64,000 bases of DNA from Paraphysomonas bandaiensis (Eukaryota; Chrysophyceae). Of this stretch, positions 45,625 to 57,684 are shown in pieces. Under the pieces are notes generated by a model. The model had not been told where the DNA came from, ran no database searches, and was given only the letters and a program-made list of their open reading frames with translations. Each line of letters begins with the position of its first letter. The first letter of the stretch is position 1. The DNA is taken from assembly GCA_965644295.1 (NCBI GenBank), contig CBFFRP010000180.1:44794-108793 (forward strand). Reading direction: 5' to 3'. A program made the position numbers and the translations under genes.

Positions 45625-48259
45625 ATGTTTCGCAGCGGGTCGTCGTTGTCGTCTTCATCACAGTCGATGTCGTCAGTACCTACAGCTGTAGAGGAGGTAT
45701 GGGAGAACCACACGTACATCCCTGTGAGGGGGTGGGGCGCTCCGTACTCGTCAGTGTCTCTCTTCTCAGATAGAGGAGGCGATCGCTGTCTGTCCAATGA
45801 GAAGTTTCCTGATGTGTCCGTGGTGTCCGGGTGGGAGTGGTCGGGTGACTGGACGATAGACACGTCTCATAGTTTCGGCCCCACTGACTCCGAGGGATGG
45901 TGCTATGGGGTCACCTTCGAGAGACTCCTCGCTGCGATAGCATCCAACTCAACATCTGCTGAGGATCAGTCGTCTTGTATGGTCAGAAGAAGGAGGTGGA
46001 TCAGGGAACGAGTATGTGTTAGTGAGGAGGCACTGGCAGAGCACCAGGAGCAGGTGGACTATCTGTTAGATGCGAGGGCTCGCATGGAAGAGGCTCTGCG
46101 GTGCAGAAAGGAAGACTTTGAGATGGTGTCGCGGTATGAGGCTGAAAGAGAGGCGGCATTTGCGAAGGCCTCTGAGAGGTATGTTGAGGACATGGATGAG
46201 GCTGTGGCGGATTTTAAGCGTTACAAATTTAAACTGGAAGCCATAAGAGACATGCTGGTGCAGCAGGCCAAGGCTGACCGGGAGTACGGAAATAAACTGG
46301 AGAGTCTCAGTGCTAAGTTTTTCCCAGGTGAGGAAGGTAGCAGAGGACGCAGGGGCAGCGAGGGAGAACCGGGGGAGTTCCTTAGTAGTGGCAGTGCTGT
46401 GGAAGAGGGTAAAGTGACAGGTGGCATTGAACCGGGGGCAGAATATCTTCTGAGAGGAATCTCTGTGGCTAACTCATCAGCTGCTGCTTTATGGATAGAT
46501 TTTAGCCGAACCGTTACCGAAAGCATGGTTAAAGGTACGTACTAATGTTATTTTGATAGTCTGCATCACGCGGTGTTAGATGTGGAAGAGGTCATCAGCG
46601 AGGTGGAGGCTTTTTCTAGATGGTGCTGGGAGATGGTTAATTACAGGTGGTTGTGTGCTGATTATATTTAATATATTGCAGTGTATATAGTGAAATAAAA
46701 GTACACTATGTATATCTCTAAAAGATATATGTTAGGGATAAGCTACGTCCAAATGAACTGAGAGTGAAGACAGCACTCGAGACGCTGAGGTCTGTCTATC
46801 GGATGGCTAACAAGAAAGGGCGAGCTGCGATGGCCGCCATGGATCAGCGTATATCTGGAGGCAGGAAGGAGAAGCAAGACCAACAGGAGGTGGAAGAAGC
46901 GACGGCTGCGGCTAGTGATGAAGAGTCAGCGTCTGATGTGTGGCTCTGCATTCGCACCTATCGGCAGGCTGTTGTGGATCTATCTCAAGGAACGAGCACG
47001 CTGCGCTCCAACCGAGCAACGTTCAGAGACAGACGTGAAGCTCTCCAACAGCGGGTTCGACTTGTTCTTGTTGGCACTATGCAACTGTTCGCACATGAGA
47101 GGGCACGTGTGATGGGGGAAGCAGCGGAGGTCTTGCTGAAGCAACGGAGCACTGTGGTGGACTGGAATGCCTCAAACATGAAACAGGCCGTGGCATATTC
47201 CCCTACAGGGGACACAGAGACATCAGGGCAGGAGGTGAAGCCAGATATTGCTCCGATAGGGGCGAGTCTCCCATCTGGCAACGATCAGATTTTACTACAA
47301 GCAATGATGCAGTACACCACTCTTGAGAAAGCCAGTAAGATGCTTTCGTATACTGCGGAAAAACGACCTTCTGACCCTGAAGAGCTGTCATTATGTTGTG
47401 ACCTTGTGTCAGTCAAGGTTGTAGCCACGGCTGATGGTGTAATGCACGTATTCAATGTAGATGGAAAGAAGTCTTCGTCCGACACACCACCGATAAGATC
47501 TGTTAGACTTGAGGTTTGTTTTCTTTATCCTGTTGTCTACCTTTTCAACCTTCTAATGTTTATATATATTGCCACAGGGTTGCAAAGTGGTTCAACAGTC
47601 AGCTTTGAATGGTGTGTTGGCGCACGCCCTGGAAGTACATCCGCCACGTGTATCCGGACTACTATCTTCAAGCAGGCGGTAATTTCTCTTTGTAATGTCG
47701 TCTACAATTTAACTTGTTTCATGATAGGTCGGAGAGCTTTGTGCTGGTACCACTGGACGAGGATGAGGCAGGAGCATGGGTTGACGTTCTATGTGATCCC
47801 TTATGTGGAGCATCACTACTGGTTCCCCTTGTAGCAGGCACCGTTCTCACTGCTGACTCGCGGCATAGAGCGTCCTCTATCTCGGCTAGCCTCCCATCCC
47901 TCGATTCTTCTTCTGCTCCGGTCAATGCAGAGGATCTCTTCGTTACAGTGCCTCCTGAAGCTCCGAAACCATCGCGGCGAGGATCTCGACACCAAGGTCG
48001 AAGAAACTCCACAGGACGGCGCACCTCTGCCCCAAGTGTTTCAACTATCAGTCTTATTGAGCAATCGAGTGCTGCCTTAGAAGAAGCTAAGGCTATGATT
48101 CAGTCGTCTCCCATACTTGAGAGAGATGGATCTCTAAGTGATGTAGAGCTCCGGCACGACGATAGTTGCTCTTCAGTTCCAGCTGATAGTAATTCCTGTG
48201 AACCAAGTGCCCAGAAAGATGAAGGTGAAGGTGAACACTCAGACTCCCTAAAGATCTGA
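45625..48259 (+). CDS. Dysferlin-domain, F-BAR and PH protein, 795 aa
   Basis: Five exons: 45625-46534, 46580-46646, 46736-47513, 47578-47678 and 47728-48259; all junctions keep frame. Residues ~22-140 match DysF domains: VWENHTYIPVRGWG, SGWEWSGDWTIDTSHSFG, DSEGWCYGVTFERL and the closing MVRRRRWIRERV. A long helical region (~145-510) resembles an F-BAR/BAR module (QQAKADREYGNKLESLSAKF, then TAYRMANKKGR-like and FRDRREALQQRVRLVLVG helices). A PH-like domain follows (SVKVVATADGVMHVF to EDEAGAWVDVL), then a Ser-rich tail. It probably senses or bends membranes, linking peroxin/dysferlin-type lipid binding to cytoskeletal control. The order is unusual. Confidence 0.8.
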
Positions 48260-49010
48260 CTTATTTATTGGTACAAGTGGTCTACATACTAATTTGATTC
48301 AGTAGCTGTATATTTGCTATGTTGTGTCGTTTATATTCGTTTACACACAAGAAGGGAGAAGGGAAGCCGGGGGCGCTTGAGCCTCTTAGGCTCTCTTCCT
48401 GTGCCAGAAGGGCACTTCGTATCGTAATAAATCTTTCCTTTTTCACTCTAGAATTATATAAAACAAAGTTTTATTTATTCTTCCATTCCACTCTATACCA
48501 ATATTTTGTGATGATTCTGATTTCTGATGTGAGCCATTTTACTGGAAAATGTGAGTTGCAGGTAGAATAACGAAAGATGTGCTATTGTGGTAGTTTAGAC
48601 CCCATATATGGTTGAGGATGTTGAGTTATGCGATTGGAGAGCTGTAGTTCAAAGATATTCGACTTATGACTGTTTTAATGGAAGAATACAGAAGTGGTTG
48701 GCTAACTAATGTCATGATAGCAGTCACAGTAGTGAAACTGAAATATATTGACCGTATAAGATCGTGATATCTAAGATTGTGTGGAATAGACGTATAGATT
48801 GGTAGTTGAGACAACATGAATTGGCGAATGACAAGTGATATTGATCATAAGTTTATTGCACGTTACTTTACGTTTCTAACTTCTAATCTCAGCATAGAGT
48901 GAAAGTATTGTTCAGTTATGTCATTTTCTAACAGAGGAGAAGGCTAGATTGAGAAGTATACGGCGGTGTACCTGAGTTTGTATATACGGCATTCATAAGA
49001 TGCTTACTCA

Positions 49011-49149
49011 GATGCTTCTCTTTACAAAGACGCCGACGACAGCAAGACGGTCTGATTCATAGAGAAGTGGACTTAGTGATTATGTGGCGTGATCTCTCGT
49101 TGATTATGACCGTCTTGCTGTCCTCGGCGTCTTTGTAAATAGAAGCATC
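49011..49149. repeat. 42-bp inverted repeat with 55-bp spacer
   Basis: Arms 49011-49052 and 49108-49149 are reverse complements with two mismatches (GATGCTTCT ... GCAAGACGGTC). They can form a long hairpin. The outer GATGCTTCT words recur in the palindrome at 54310-54440. Confidence 0.9.
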
Positions 49150-49204
49150 GGTCTTCTCATAGCCTCAGAGTCTCTCAGTATCTGTCTGTACGCACCCCCG
49201 TACA

Positions 49205-49353
49205 GATATAGAGTGGAGTATGTCGTATCGGCAGTTAGCTTATTTTTCGGAAATAAATTGAGGCAAAATTCCTCTATGCTACTGTAGTACAACTACGGCA
49301 GGAATACAGATAATTGTTGTCTCAATATTAGAGGCATCTCTGAACAAAAAAAC
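49205..49353. repeat. Dispersed repeat, copy A
   Basis: It matches 54550-54695 in the same orientation, with long identical stretches (TCGGAAATAAATTGA, and CAGATAATTGTTGTCTCAAT then ATTAGAGGCAT). Both copies lie just downstream of a palindrome with GATGCTTCT words. Confidence 0.85.
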
Positions 49354-49475
49354 AAAGTATGCCGATACGAGAAAAAAAAGGGATTTTGGGAAATACCTGT
49401 ATATTCTTCCCACCCTTACCTTAAAATTAGACTGTTTTTTTCTTAAAATCCTGCTTTTGATTATTGTTGTACAGT

Positions 49476-51206
49476 ATGTATTGCAAAATCCCACAGCATC
49501 CTCTCAACAACAGAACAAACATCCATCTACTGAACAATGCGAGCCGAGTGATGAAGCTCAGGACCACCCCGTGCAGTACGCTGGCATTAGCTTGTCGACG
49601 CAAAAAGTCTTGTCGATTTCTTTCCATTGACACCAACCTCATCAAGGGGAACCTGGGTAGGTTATCCCCGGAAGCCAGCGACGACCAGTCCGATTTCCTC
49701 GAGGGCTTGGCGAACTGCCGAGTTGATCCCATTGGGGATGGCATCGATGTAATTCATATTGATAACAAGTTGGGAGTGCCATGGGAATGCTTGGGCCCAC
49801 AGAAGTTGTTTGTAAGGGAGTTTTATCCTGACTTGTTGAGAGAAATAAGGAAAAGGAAGAGAAGTGTTCTCATTGGAAACCCTGGGATTGGCAAATCCTT
49901 TTTCCAGTATTATTACCTGGCTCGAATACTGAATCCGTCTTTGTTCGGACCCCTTCCTCCTGACTGCTACGGCTCCACCACCCCGCCGAAGATAGTCATC
50001 CGCCAGGAGGGCACTGCTGCCATGACTATATTCGACATTGCCAATCGCCAAGCAGAGAGAGTTGATGGTTGTCCAGTTTCACTTCTGGACTGTTTTGATC
50101 CAGAAACGTCACTATATTTGATGGAACCTGACATATCTGTGGAGGAACCTTATGCTGGAGGCCTTCGCATTCCCACTTTGGCCACCGTACCTCCGAATCT
50201 GGCCCGATATAAGGAATTCTGCAAGAACGGAGGAGCAGCACTGTACATGCCTGTTTTCACTCTTCCGGAGTTGCTTGCGATTGGGAAGTATTTGCTGGAG
50301 AACAAGCATGTGCCGGAGTTGCTGCAGCCTGAGTATTCTTCTGAGCAGATCACGAAGCGCTTTCACCAATTTGGGGGTATTTTCCGCCATGTGCTGCCGG
50401 TATCTCTCACTTACCTTAATATGTGTCGACGTAGTCAGTCCAAGGCAATACGTTCGTGTAATGCACATGCACTCCTGGTCTCCGGCGATGTTGAGGATGC
50501 GGACGTCAGTCATTTCATCATGCAATATGACGTAGAGAGGAATGGCGAATTCTCCTTTCGCAGATATCGCTTGAACTTTGTGAACAAATCCGTCGCATCT
50601 CAAGTTCAAGATAAGCTTAACAATGGCTCTCTGGACGACAGGAGATCAGCGCTGATTCGAAATGATGAGAAAGGATTTATGGCGGATGCATCTGCTAAGA
50701 TCTATGAAAGTGTCATTGCGGATCAATTGACATCTGCTTCTGGCGTGCAATGGAGAAAACGGGAAGTGATGGCCAGCTCAGAGGGGAAAGTAAGTGAATG
50801 GTCCGATTTCTCGTTGAGGTTGAATGAAGCGGTTAAGGGGCACCCTCCTCCGTTCGAGAAAATGCGGCCACTGGTGCTGTACGTGTCTTCGAATCCGACC
50901 TCTCCATTGGTTGAATACATGTACAAGACGGAGCAGGGGGAATTGGTTATGTTTCAGGTCACCAGAAACAAGTCCGCAAAGAAGATTATCAAGGGGAGTG
51001 CTTTGGAGCAGTTATTGGACAAGATTAAACTTCCCGTCGACAAGGTATCGCTGCTGAGGTTGGTTCTCATCCCATTGCCGTCGCTGGCACAAAGCGCACG
51101 ATTCGAAGTAGCCGAGGAGGACAAGATTTTAGTAAATGCAGCGCTGGAAAATGGTTATGAAGTCTGGCATATTCCCAGTGATTATTTGAGCTATTTCGCG
51201 GAATGA
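49476..51206 (+). CDS. Crinkler/RHS-like protein: P-loop NTPase with C-terminal nuclease-like domain, 576 aa
   Basis: A uniform single-exon gene. The upstream part has KLFVREFYPDLLREI followed by the P-loop VLIGNPGIGKSFFQYY (GNPGIGKS about residues 134-141), the pattern I know from Crinkler and trypanosome RHS proteins. The C-terminal region (LVEYMYKTEQGELVMFQVTR) fits the PD-(D/E)XK-type nuclease end common in that group. Such proteins act in the nucleus or as effectors in oomycetes and other protists; some are tied to mobile elements or conflict systems. No N-terminal LxLFLAK translocation motif is visible. The first ATG is 49476; Met at 49551 is an alternative. GC-rich coding DNA in AT-rich surroundings. 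Confidence 0.75.
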   Translation: MYCKIPQHPLNNRTNIHLLNNASRVMKLRTTPCSTLALACRRKKSCRFLSIDTNLIKGNLGRLSPEASDDQSDFLEGLANCRVDPIGDGIDVIHIDNKLGVPWECLGPQKLFVREFYPDLLREIRKRKRSVLIGNPGIGKSFFQYYYLARILNPSLFGPLPPDCYGSTTPPKIVIRQEGTAAMTIFDIANRQAERVDGCPVSLLDCFDPETSLYLMEPDISVEEPYAGGLRIPTLATVPPNLARYKEFCKNGGAALYMPVFTLPELLAIGKYLLENKHVPELLQPEYSSEQITKRFHQFGGIFRHVLPVSLTYLNMCRRSQSKAIRSCNAHALLVSGDVEDADVSHFIMQYDVERNGEFSFRRYRLNFVNKSVASQVQDKLNNGSLDDRRSALIRNDEKGFMADASAKIYESVIADQLTSASGVQWRKREVMASSEGKVSEWSDFSLRLNEAVKGHPPPFEKMRPLVLYVSSNPTSPLVEYMYKTEQGELVMFQVTRNKSAKKIIKGSALEQLLDKIKLPVDKVSLLRLVLIPLPSLAQSARFEVAEEDKILVNAALENGYEVWHIPSDYLSYFAE

Positions 51207-53581
51207 GAAGGAACTATAGCAGTATTAGTGACAGTGACTTTTAAGTCTTGTGCCATTATCATCACAGCAAGTGCACCTGCCTGCCTGGGCTGAGGGGTCC
51301 ACAGTAACCTGTGTATGTGTATCTCATACCTATCATGCTAATGACGTTGTCTACTTATTACTGTCATACATAAGAATAGCAAGTTATTATATGGTATACA
51401 CGTCTCTTGTGAGTCAACTAATAATCAACTTTGTACCACGCACTAGCTACTTCTCTCATGCATACATAATAGGTATTATCCGGAATCCGCCCGGACCCTT
51501 AATATCAAATAATCTCCCTTCTGCCCCCTGCTTTTTGCTTTTAATAGCGATGCGTTGTTTAGCGCTTAGAGGTACGAGGGTTTTAAGTGCTTAAACGATT
51601 AAACCCAAGGTTGCTTAAATCTGCCTTGCATTGTTGCCCGCTTATTAGCCTAGTTTTACTAATTACTAATAATAAAGAGAAGGCACTGGGACTCTGTAAT
51701 CTGTAACTCCCCATTCAGAGGACAAATAAAATTATACTGTGTGCATGCTCACTGCTACAAACAATCCACATGGAACTCATCTAGAATGAAATACGCATTT
51801 TGACGCGCGCGCAGGTTTTTCCCAGCCTGAGCTCTGAGATAGAGTCGGCGCGTCATCAATATATTGCAATCATATTCAATCACTGTATATTATATTATTG
51901 TAAAATAATAAATATATCTACTTTGATAAATATCCATGACTATTAATATCATAACAACAACATGCTCAATATCGTAACAATACATGTATCCTACTAACAA
52001 TAAGGCATCGATATCATATAGATACGCATCATCTCTGTCTTATCCCATCCATCCTTTACTTCACCCAGATTTACTCAATCCATATCTACCTACCACTGCA
52101 AGGATTACAGCATAACATTTCTATTCGCTTACAAAACCGATATGTCTAATGTATTTCATCATCACCCCAAGATTATCACCCATATAAGCATTCCCATATA
52201 TATCACAGTATATATCGCCCACACACTCAATATCATAGCATATAGTCACACATCTGACATCTCAATGCACCTCATCTAGCCATTAGACAGTGCTAATAAC
52301 CACTATAGCATATCAATACACCCATAGTAAGCATTCATACAAACAATGCTATAGTTCATAGACAACACACATAGTCATTCCCAGATACATTGGTTCTTAT
52401 CAGAACTCAGCAATGCACATAGGATATAATAGTGCCAATATACACAATAATAGTTAATACTTTTAGCTAACAAGACAGCTGCAGACAGACACCATTTCGA
52501 ATGTTACTATTTTTTATGTATGTAGAATGTAGAAAACATGAAATAGAATGGTTGTGCATGTTCTGTGATATTAATTACTACTACGATATATCATACTGGG
52601 TACTGAATCCTAGTATTCTAGTATTATTACATCTTGAAAAGTCGCATCTCATTCCAAATTAGTCCACTATTTCCTATTATATATATATTTATATTATATA
52701 TATGCGCCGATTGGGACGCAACGCGCGCGCTTCAGTCCTCATCCTTGGAACTCATCACACTAGCTGCTCTTATTGCTTATATCTATTAATTATTAGCTAG
52801 CTAAAGCAATTCTGATAAATATCTTGAGGCGCACCTGTCTAGCTAGCTCTCACTTTTTTGTTGGTGTGCAATGAAATAATGGCTATTGTGCGACGCCTTT
52901 CTGGCTTAAATAGTATTATTCCGGCAGCTTATTAATTAATTTAGCTAGTATATAAGATATGGTATATATGATATGTTATATATGATATGTTATATATGAT
53001 AAAACAATATATCACGTTATCTACTAACACTCATTTCTAGTACGATCTTATATCGTCACTATCTTCTTGTATGGTCAATATATATTCAGTTCTCATTACT
53101 TCTCATAATACAGTTAACCACTACTGTATTCTCCAGTAATCGTCATAATTCCAATATCTTAGAATTACAGCTTTCAATTACTCCAACAGCAGAACTCAAC
53201 AAACAGCAGCCAGGGGTCCTACTTTTCAAGCGGCCCTTTTCTTCTTCTTAGCGACCCTAAGCCTCCGCCCCATACTGCCCTTTCAGTGACCCTTCTAAGT
53301 GCTTTCAAAGCTGTTCAAAGCACTTCTAATTTCTAATGCCAATCCCCGACAGGAAAATTTTGCCTCCTATCATTCGCTATACCTACTTCGTGTAGCCAGG
53401 CATAAGAAATTGCTAAGTGAGATTACGTATAATCATAATGTCACAACAATTATTACGAAGGAGTCAGTTGAGAAGCAAAGTGTTTCGCGACGTTTCGCGA
53501 TAAATAATAATCTATAATATTACTCAAAATATATATCAGCAGAGTGCTAAAAATAGAATTGCACTGAATTAACTCAAACGC
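51207..53581. other. Gene-poor AT-rich region
   Basis: No supported gene in 2.4 kb. Small tandem copies of a TATATGATATGT unit occur at about 52957-53000. Isolated GCGCGC-rich islands (51800-51815, 52722-52732) stand out in otherwise AT-rich sequence; their meaning is unclear. Confidence 0.5.
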
Positions 53582-54346
53582 TTACGGAACACAAGAACTG
53601 CAGTATGTCTTCATGAGAATGTTAACAATGGTGGCATCTAAGGCCTCATGAGGTTGCACTGAGAAATGGATAGCCTCATCCATTTGTAGCAGTTCGAGAA
53701 TGTGATTGACATGCACGACGTGGGCCCCCAGGAACGAAGTCACTATTTTAGAGCCTATATTTTCATAAAGCAAATCTATTCCTGTGCTTACTCCAGAAAG
53801 GCCACAACCGTTGAACACCGGCGCCCCAGACATACCCATCACTTGCCCACCACTGGTCTTGAGGTACGTGGAGATAAAAGAACCCACCGGAACGTCTTCA
53901 GTATCCAACTCCTTTCAACACTTCCTGAGAAACTGAATATACAACACCAGTCCATATGTGAAGATTAGCTCCCGTCTCATCACGGCCAATGGCAAACAAA
54001 TTGTCCCCAATAGATGCCCTCGCCACTGACTCTTCACTCACGTTAATGAAGCATGTCAACTTTAGGTCAGGATAAGCAGACGCATTCAATATTCCAATGT
54101 CGACATACGCATGCTGTAATTTTTCGCTTTCAAAATGTCCAGCTGAGGCGTTATGACATACTTCACTCCTTCATCTAGTGCACCAAACACAGTGACAGAA
54201 TTCTTCAACTTCATAACACAAGAAGGCGACATTTTGGAGACAGACTTCTTTACAGACAGATGAGTTTCGTCTCTCATTAATGAGGAAAGCTCAACAGCCA
54301 CCGCTTCTACTATAGAAGCATCTGTAGAAGCATCTGAAGGCCGCAT
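53582..54346 (-). pseudogene. Trypsin-like serine protease pseudogene with two frameshifts
   Basis: Three consecutive frames carry one protein. 54086-54346 holds the start and KYVITPQLDILKAK. 53898-54089 holds LNASAYPDLKL ... GDNLFAIGRD. 53582-53908 holds GGQVMGMSGAPVFNGCGLSG, where M-S-G-A-P is the G-x-S-G-x-P-like catalytic serine region of chymotrypsin/HtrA-type proteases. Frames shift near an A5 run at about 54115 and near 53905. It may be a decayed host or mobile-element gene. Short introns cannot be fully excluded, but no GT-AG pair of normal size fits the junctions. Confidence 0.6.
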
Positions 54347-54460
54347 GAGAGCATCTGTAGCTAAAGGCCTATCTAGCTATAGATGCTCTCATACGGCGTT
54401 CAGACGCTTCTACAGATGCTTCTATAGATGCTTCTATAGATGCTCTCATAGACTTCTATT
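54312..54460. repeat. Imperfect ~53-bp palindrome with GATGCTTCTATA words
   Basis: Left arm about 54313-54365 and right arm about 54374-54427 pair with a few mismatches. The right side continues with tandem 12-bp GATGCTTCTATA/ACA copies. The upstream end overlaps the pseudogene's start. The same words flank the palindrome at 49011. Confidence 0.8.
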
Positions 54461-54549
54461 CATCTCAACATTCTTCAAATTTGTTTGATTCTTCCATCTC
54501 TCAAATCAGTTGCCGGTAGCTAGTATACCGTATAGGCAGGCTACACACC

Positions 54550-54695
54550 TCCAGCAGTGTTGAGCGTATGGGCAGTCAGCATCTTATTATTCGGAAATAA
54601 ATTGAAGCAAAAACCTTCTATAGCACCTACATACAACTACAGCTGGAATACAGATAATTGTTGTCTCAATATTAGAGGCATTTTTGAACAAAAAT
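54550..54695. repeat. Dispersed repeat, copy B
   Basis: Second copy of the block at 49205-49353, same strand, about 80-85% identical by eye. Confidence 0.85.
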
Positions 54696-55275
54696 ACACA
54701 AAGGATGCCAATGAAGGTCCGCTTTACGAACACTGCTGGTCGAACAGAACGGTAGTATGTGTATTTCTGTGTATACTTGTATATGGTGCTGTATGGTGAA
54801 CTGCCAGATGGACTGTGTGTGTATGTCAACTAACGTTCATCTCTAGATGTTGCTTTAAACTGTCAATAGTGCCGTTAAACAAGATGATCTCTACACCAGA
54901 AGTCGATATCTATCTACTTGACCGTCATATTCTCATCAACCCCTCACTCCACTAATGCGATGCCTGTTCAGAGTCTCACAGACCCCCCTCACGTACATAC
55001 GACACTAACATAGACGTGTGCCAGTCAATGATCTTCTGCCGTTTGCTCCATTGCATCTATTCCGTTTACGCTCATTCCTCTGGCGGCCCTTCATGTAATC
55101 GTAGAGTGTCGTATTGACATTTCTCCGATGCGCATATCATCGAGAAGAGCGAGCGGGACTAGCAGCCGCGAATATACTCATACAAAAAGGTATAAAAACT
55201 TTGCTGAATAACGCATCTCGTTGTCGTGGTAGTAGTTTATTAATGTCCTCCTCTGCTGCTCCGATCTCGTTCATC

Positions 55276-56021
55276 TCAATGGCTTTGGAGACTAGTGCGT
55301 TCATAACACGAACATTGACTCCAATTTACCCGGTCAGTTCTAGATAAATCGAAGCCTTTGATTCTTCTGTAGGGCAAGATATTTCTATGAGCTTCTCCCC
55401 CCCACCATAGATCCCACAACATTTTGACGTGACCTTTCGGAAAACAAAAGCCCTCTGGAAATAAATGATGGCGCCCTCCCCAAAACTGCAATGCAGCGTT
55501 CTCTCGTGATGTGGATTGCTCTTCTTGTGTAGGAATTCGCTCTGCATTCTGTGATGTACATCTTGTTCTAATTTCTGCTAAAAGTGAATCACATAAACTG
55601 TCGAGGTGGGCACTTGTTACAGGCACCGCGCCATTAACCGTAAAATTATCTAGCATTTTCTGACTTAATGAATCCGGTAAAGTAGTATTCATTTCTTTCA
55701 TATCACTAGATAAGCTCCCAACAGTTTTTCCAACGACGAAAAACGATTAGCTAGATTCACATAGGGTGGAACACCAGTTGCATTCATTCTTGACACATCA
55801 TTATGAAACACACCAGTTAAAACCTTCGGTCGAAGACTATTAGGATTCAGCTTAATACATGATTGTATCTGTGAGTTATAATGTTCAATGAAATATACCA
55901 TGAACTGAATTAGAGAGAGTATCTGTCGAAGATACATGATCGTCATCATAACGTCGTCATTATCAGTTACACTTCTAACTATTCCGTTGTGCATGATAGT
56001 ACGTTCTATATTGTTATTCAT
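55276..56021 (-). pseudogene. Unidentified mobile-element-like gene, frameshifted
   Basis: Two overlapping frames form one protein. 55698-56021 begins MNNNIERTIMHNGIVRSV and reaches NRFSSLEKLLG; a one-base shift near 55705 leads into 55276-55701. That second part has LQFWGGRHHLFPEGFCFPKG, then MLWDLWWGG and ILPYRRIKGFDL, a Trp-rich pattern I loosely associate with transposon-linked proteins in protists. The family is not identified. The frameshift suggests decay. Confidence 0.45.
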
Positions 56022-56108
56022 AATTTTACTCTATCGTGTTCATTACTTACACTCTAATAATCATAACATTGTTTTACTAATAAGCTTAAATCTTATTTTG
56101 GTAGCGAG

Positions 56109-56459
56109 ATGTCAGTTAAAGTTACAAGTTACGACTCAACCGACTCGGATTCAACAACCGAAAAACAGAAAGACTCAATGCCAAAGTTCGACGCGAAGAA
56201 CTTCTCCAAGTGGCAGAAGAAGTGCCGTGCATGGTTTTACAGAAAGCCCAAGATCGTTTATACCCTACAAAACGATCATCCAACTGAACCTGAAGAAGGA
56301 GAGATTTCAGATGACGAAGATTATCATTCTCGTGACCGTCACTCTGATCTCTCATCAGTTCAGTGTTGCGTTAAGTTGCAAGTGAGTGTCTTCATCTTTT
56401 CATCCATCTGTCGCTGTCGTTCATCAGGATGCGCTTGTGATCATGGTTTGTCTGAGTGA
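56109..56459 (+). pseudogene. Copia-type Gag N-terminal fragment
   Basis: The frame starts MSVKVTSYDSTDSDS and includes MPKFDAKNFSKWQKKCRAWF, which fits the F-D-G-x-N-F-x-x-W start of Ty1/copia Gag proteins. An acidic stretch (EEGEISDDEDYH) follows and the frame ends at 56459 with no protease, integrase or reverse transcriptase nearby. Probably a truncated retroelement; low certainty. Confidence 0.4.
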
Positions 56460-57684
56460 GTCTGCTCACAGTGATGCTGGTGGAGGGATGATGCTGGTAG
56501 ACTAATTCAGAGGTGCTGAGCACGAATCTATCGTCATATTATTGTATTTCATTGAGTATCAACAGCTATAGACAGCATGATGACATCGTATCACTCAACT
56601 CACATGCATGCATTAGCTGCAGTATGAACCCAACCTGACGACACATGCATGTATGTTACGTACTGACAACACTCTGATTGTTTATACGTGTGTATTATTC
56701 AACTGCAGTCTACGATATCAGTGTCTATGAGTGATGTCTATGAGTGAGATCAAACCACAAGTCGTACACTTCACAATCAGAATGAGATGAGAGAAAATCT
56801 GATGACACATAATGGAGGCACTACCTCAGCGATCTCGTTCCTCTATTTTCAATATTTCAAGAGCGTTGCGTAGGCTCACTTCGAAGAACTAATCAGTGTC
56901 AAAGAGAACGATCTTCGATTACGAATCAGTGAGCCGTATGTGCTAAGTATCCTACCAGCAATCTAACACGCTTGAAGAAGTTTGGGTTATCTTAGTGTTG
57001 TGAGTTTTGAGATGAGTGTGAATAGATGTGTTTCTGGGCGGGGATATATATCATGATTTATTCCTTTTTGCTTAGCAATAGTGGAACATGGTGGTGCTGA
57101 GCAAGATGGCTATCAAGTTGAGAGTGATATGTGATACCAGGTGTATGCAATGCGTATTATCAGAGGATGGTAAGAACATAATATTTCAATAATATTGTTA
57201 GGTAGTGTTCCATTGATAATATTAATGGAGTTTTTGGAACCGCCCTAACAATAGCATTGCAATACAGTAGTATCATTATTCAGTAAGTAAACACACCCGT
57301 AGATTCTATTTTAGTATCAGTCATTGAGATCACAAGATAGCCAAACCCACTACGCTGACCAGTGACCAGCAAAGAGTAGCTACTGCTTAGCTAATCACTA
57401 TTTGGTTCAAAATCACCCACTGAGCCATCATTGGCCACCATACTCATTAATGGCCCATTAATGGTAGTCCAGTTCCTGGCAATTATAATGGCATTAATGA
57501 AAAAAGACCCGGCAATTATAATATCTAACTTAAAGTAGATAACACCACTCATATAATAGATAGTGTTGTGCTCCCTTAATTACTAATTTTTAGTTAAATA
57601 GCAGACTACAAATTTTAACTACTTCTCGCTCTCTACTGGCACATCAGGATCTTCTTGAAGGGCTTCATGGAGGGTATAAACATC
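56460..57684. other. Gene-poor AT-rich region
   Basis: No supported gene. At 57476-57526 a GGCAATTATAAT word is repeated, possibly the end region of the hAT element whose transposase remnant follows. Confidence 0.4.

Larger units (their letters stand above)
48260..49475. other. Intergenic with palindromic repeat
   Basis: No gene. Holds the inverted repeat at 49011-49149 and the dispersed block 49205-49353; otherwise AT-rich. Confidence 0.5.

Noticed and set aside
46539-46559. A 21-nt intron (GTACTAATG...GATAG) in the DysF-F-BAR gene
   Set aside because: It keeps frame, but a 45-nt GT-AG intron at 46535-46579 also does, uses the same TACTAAT as branch site and fits the host's intron size.
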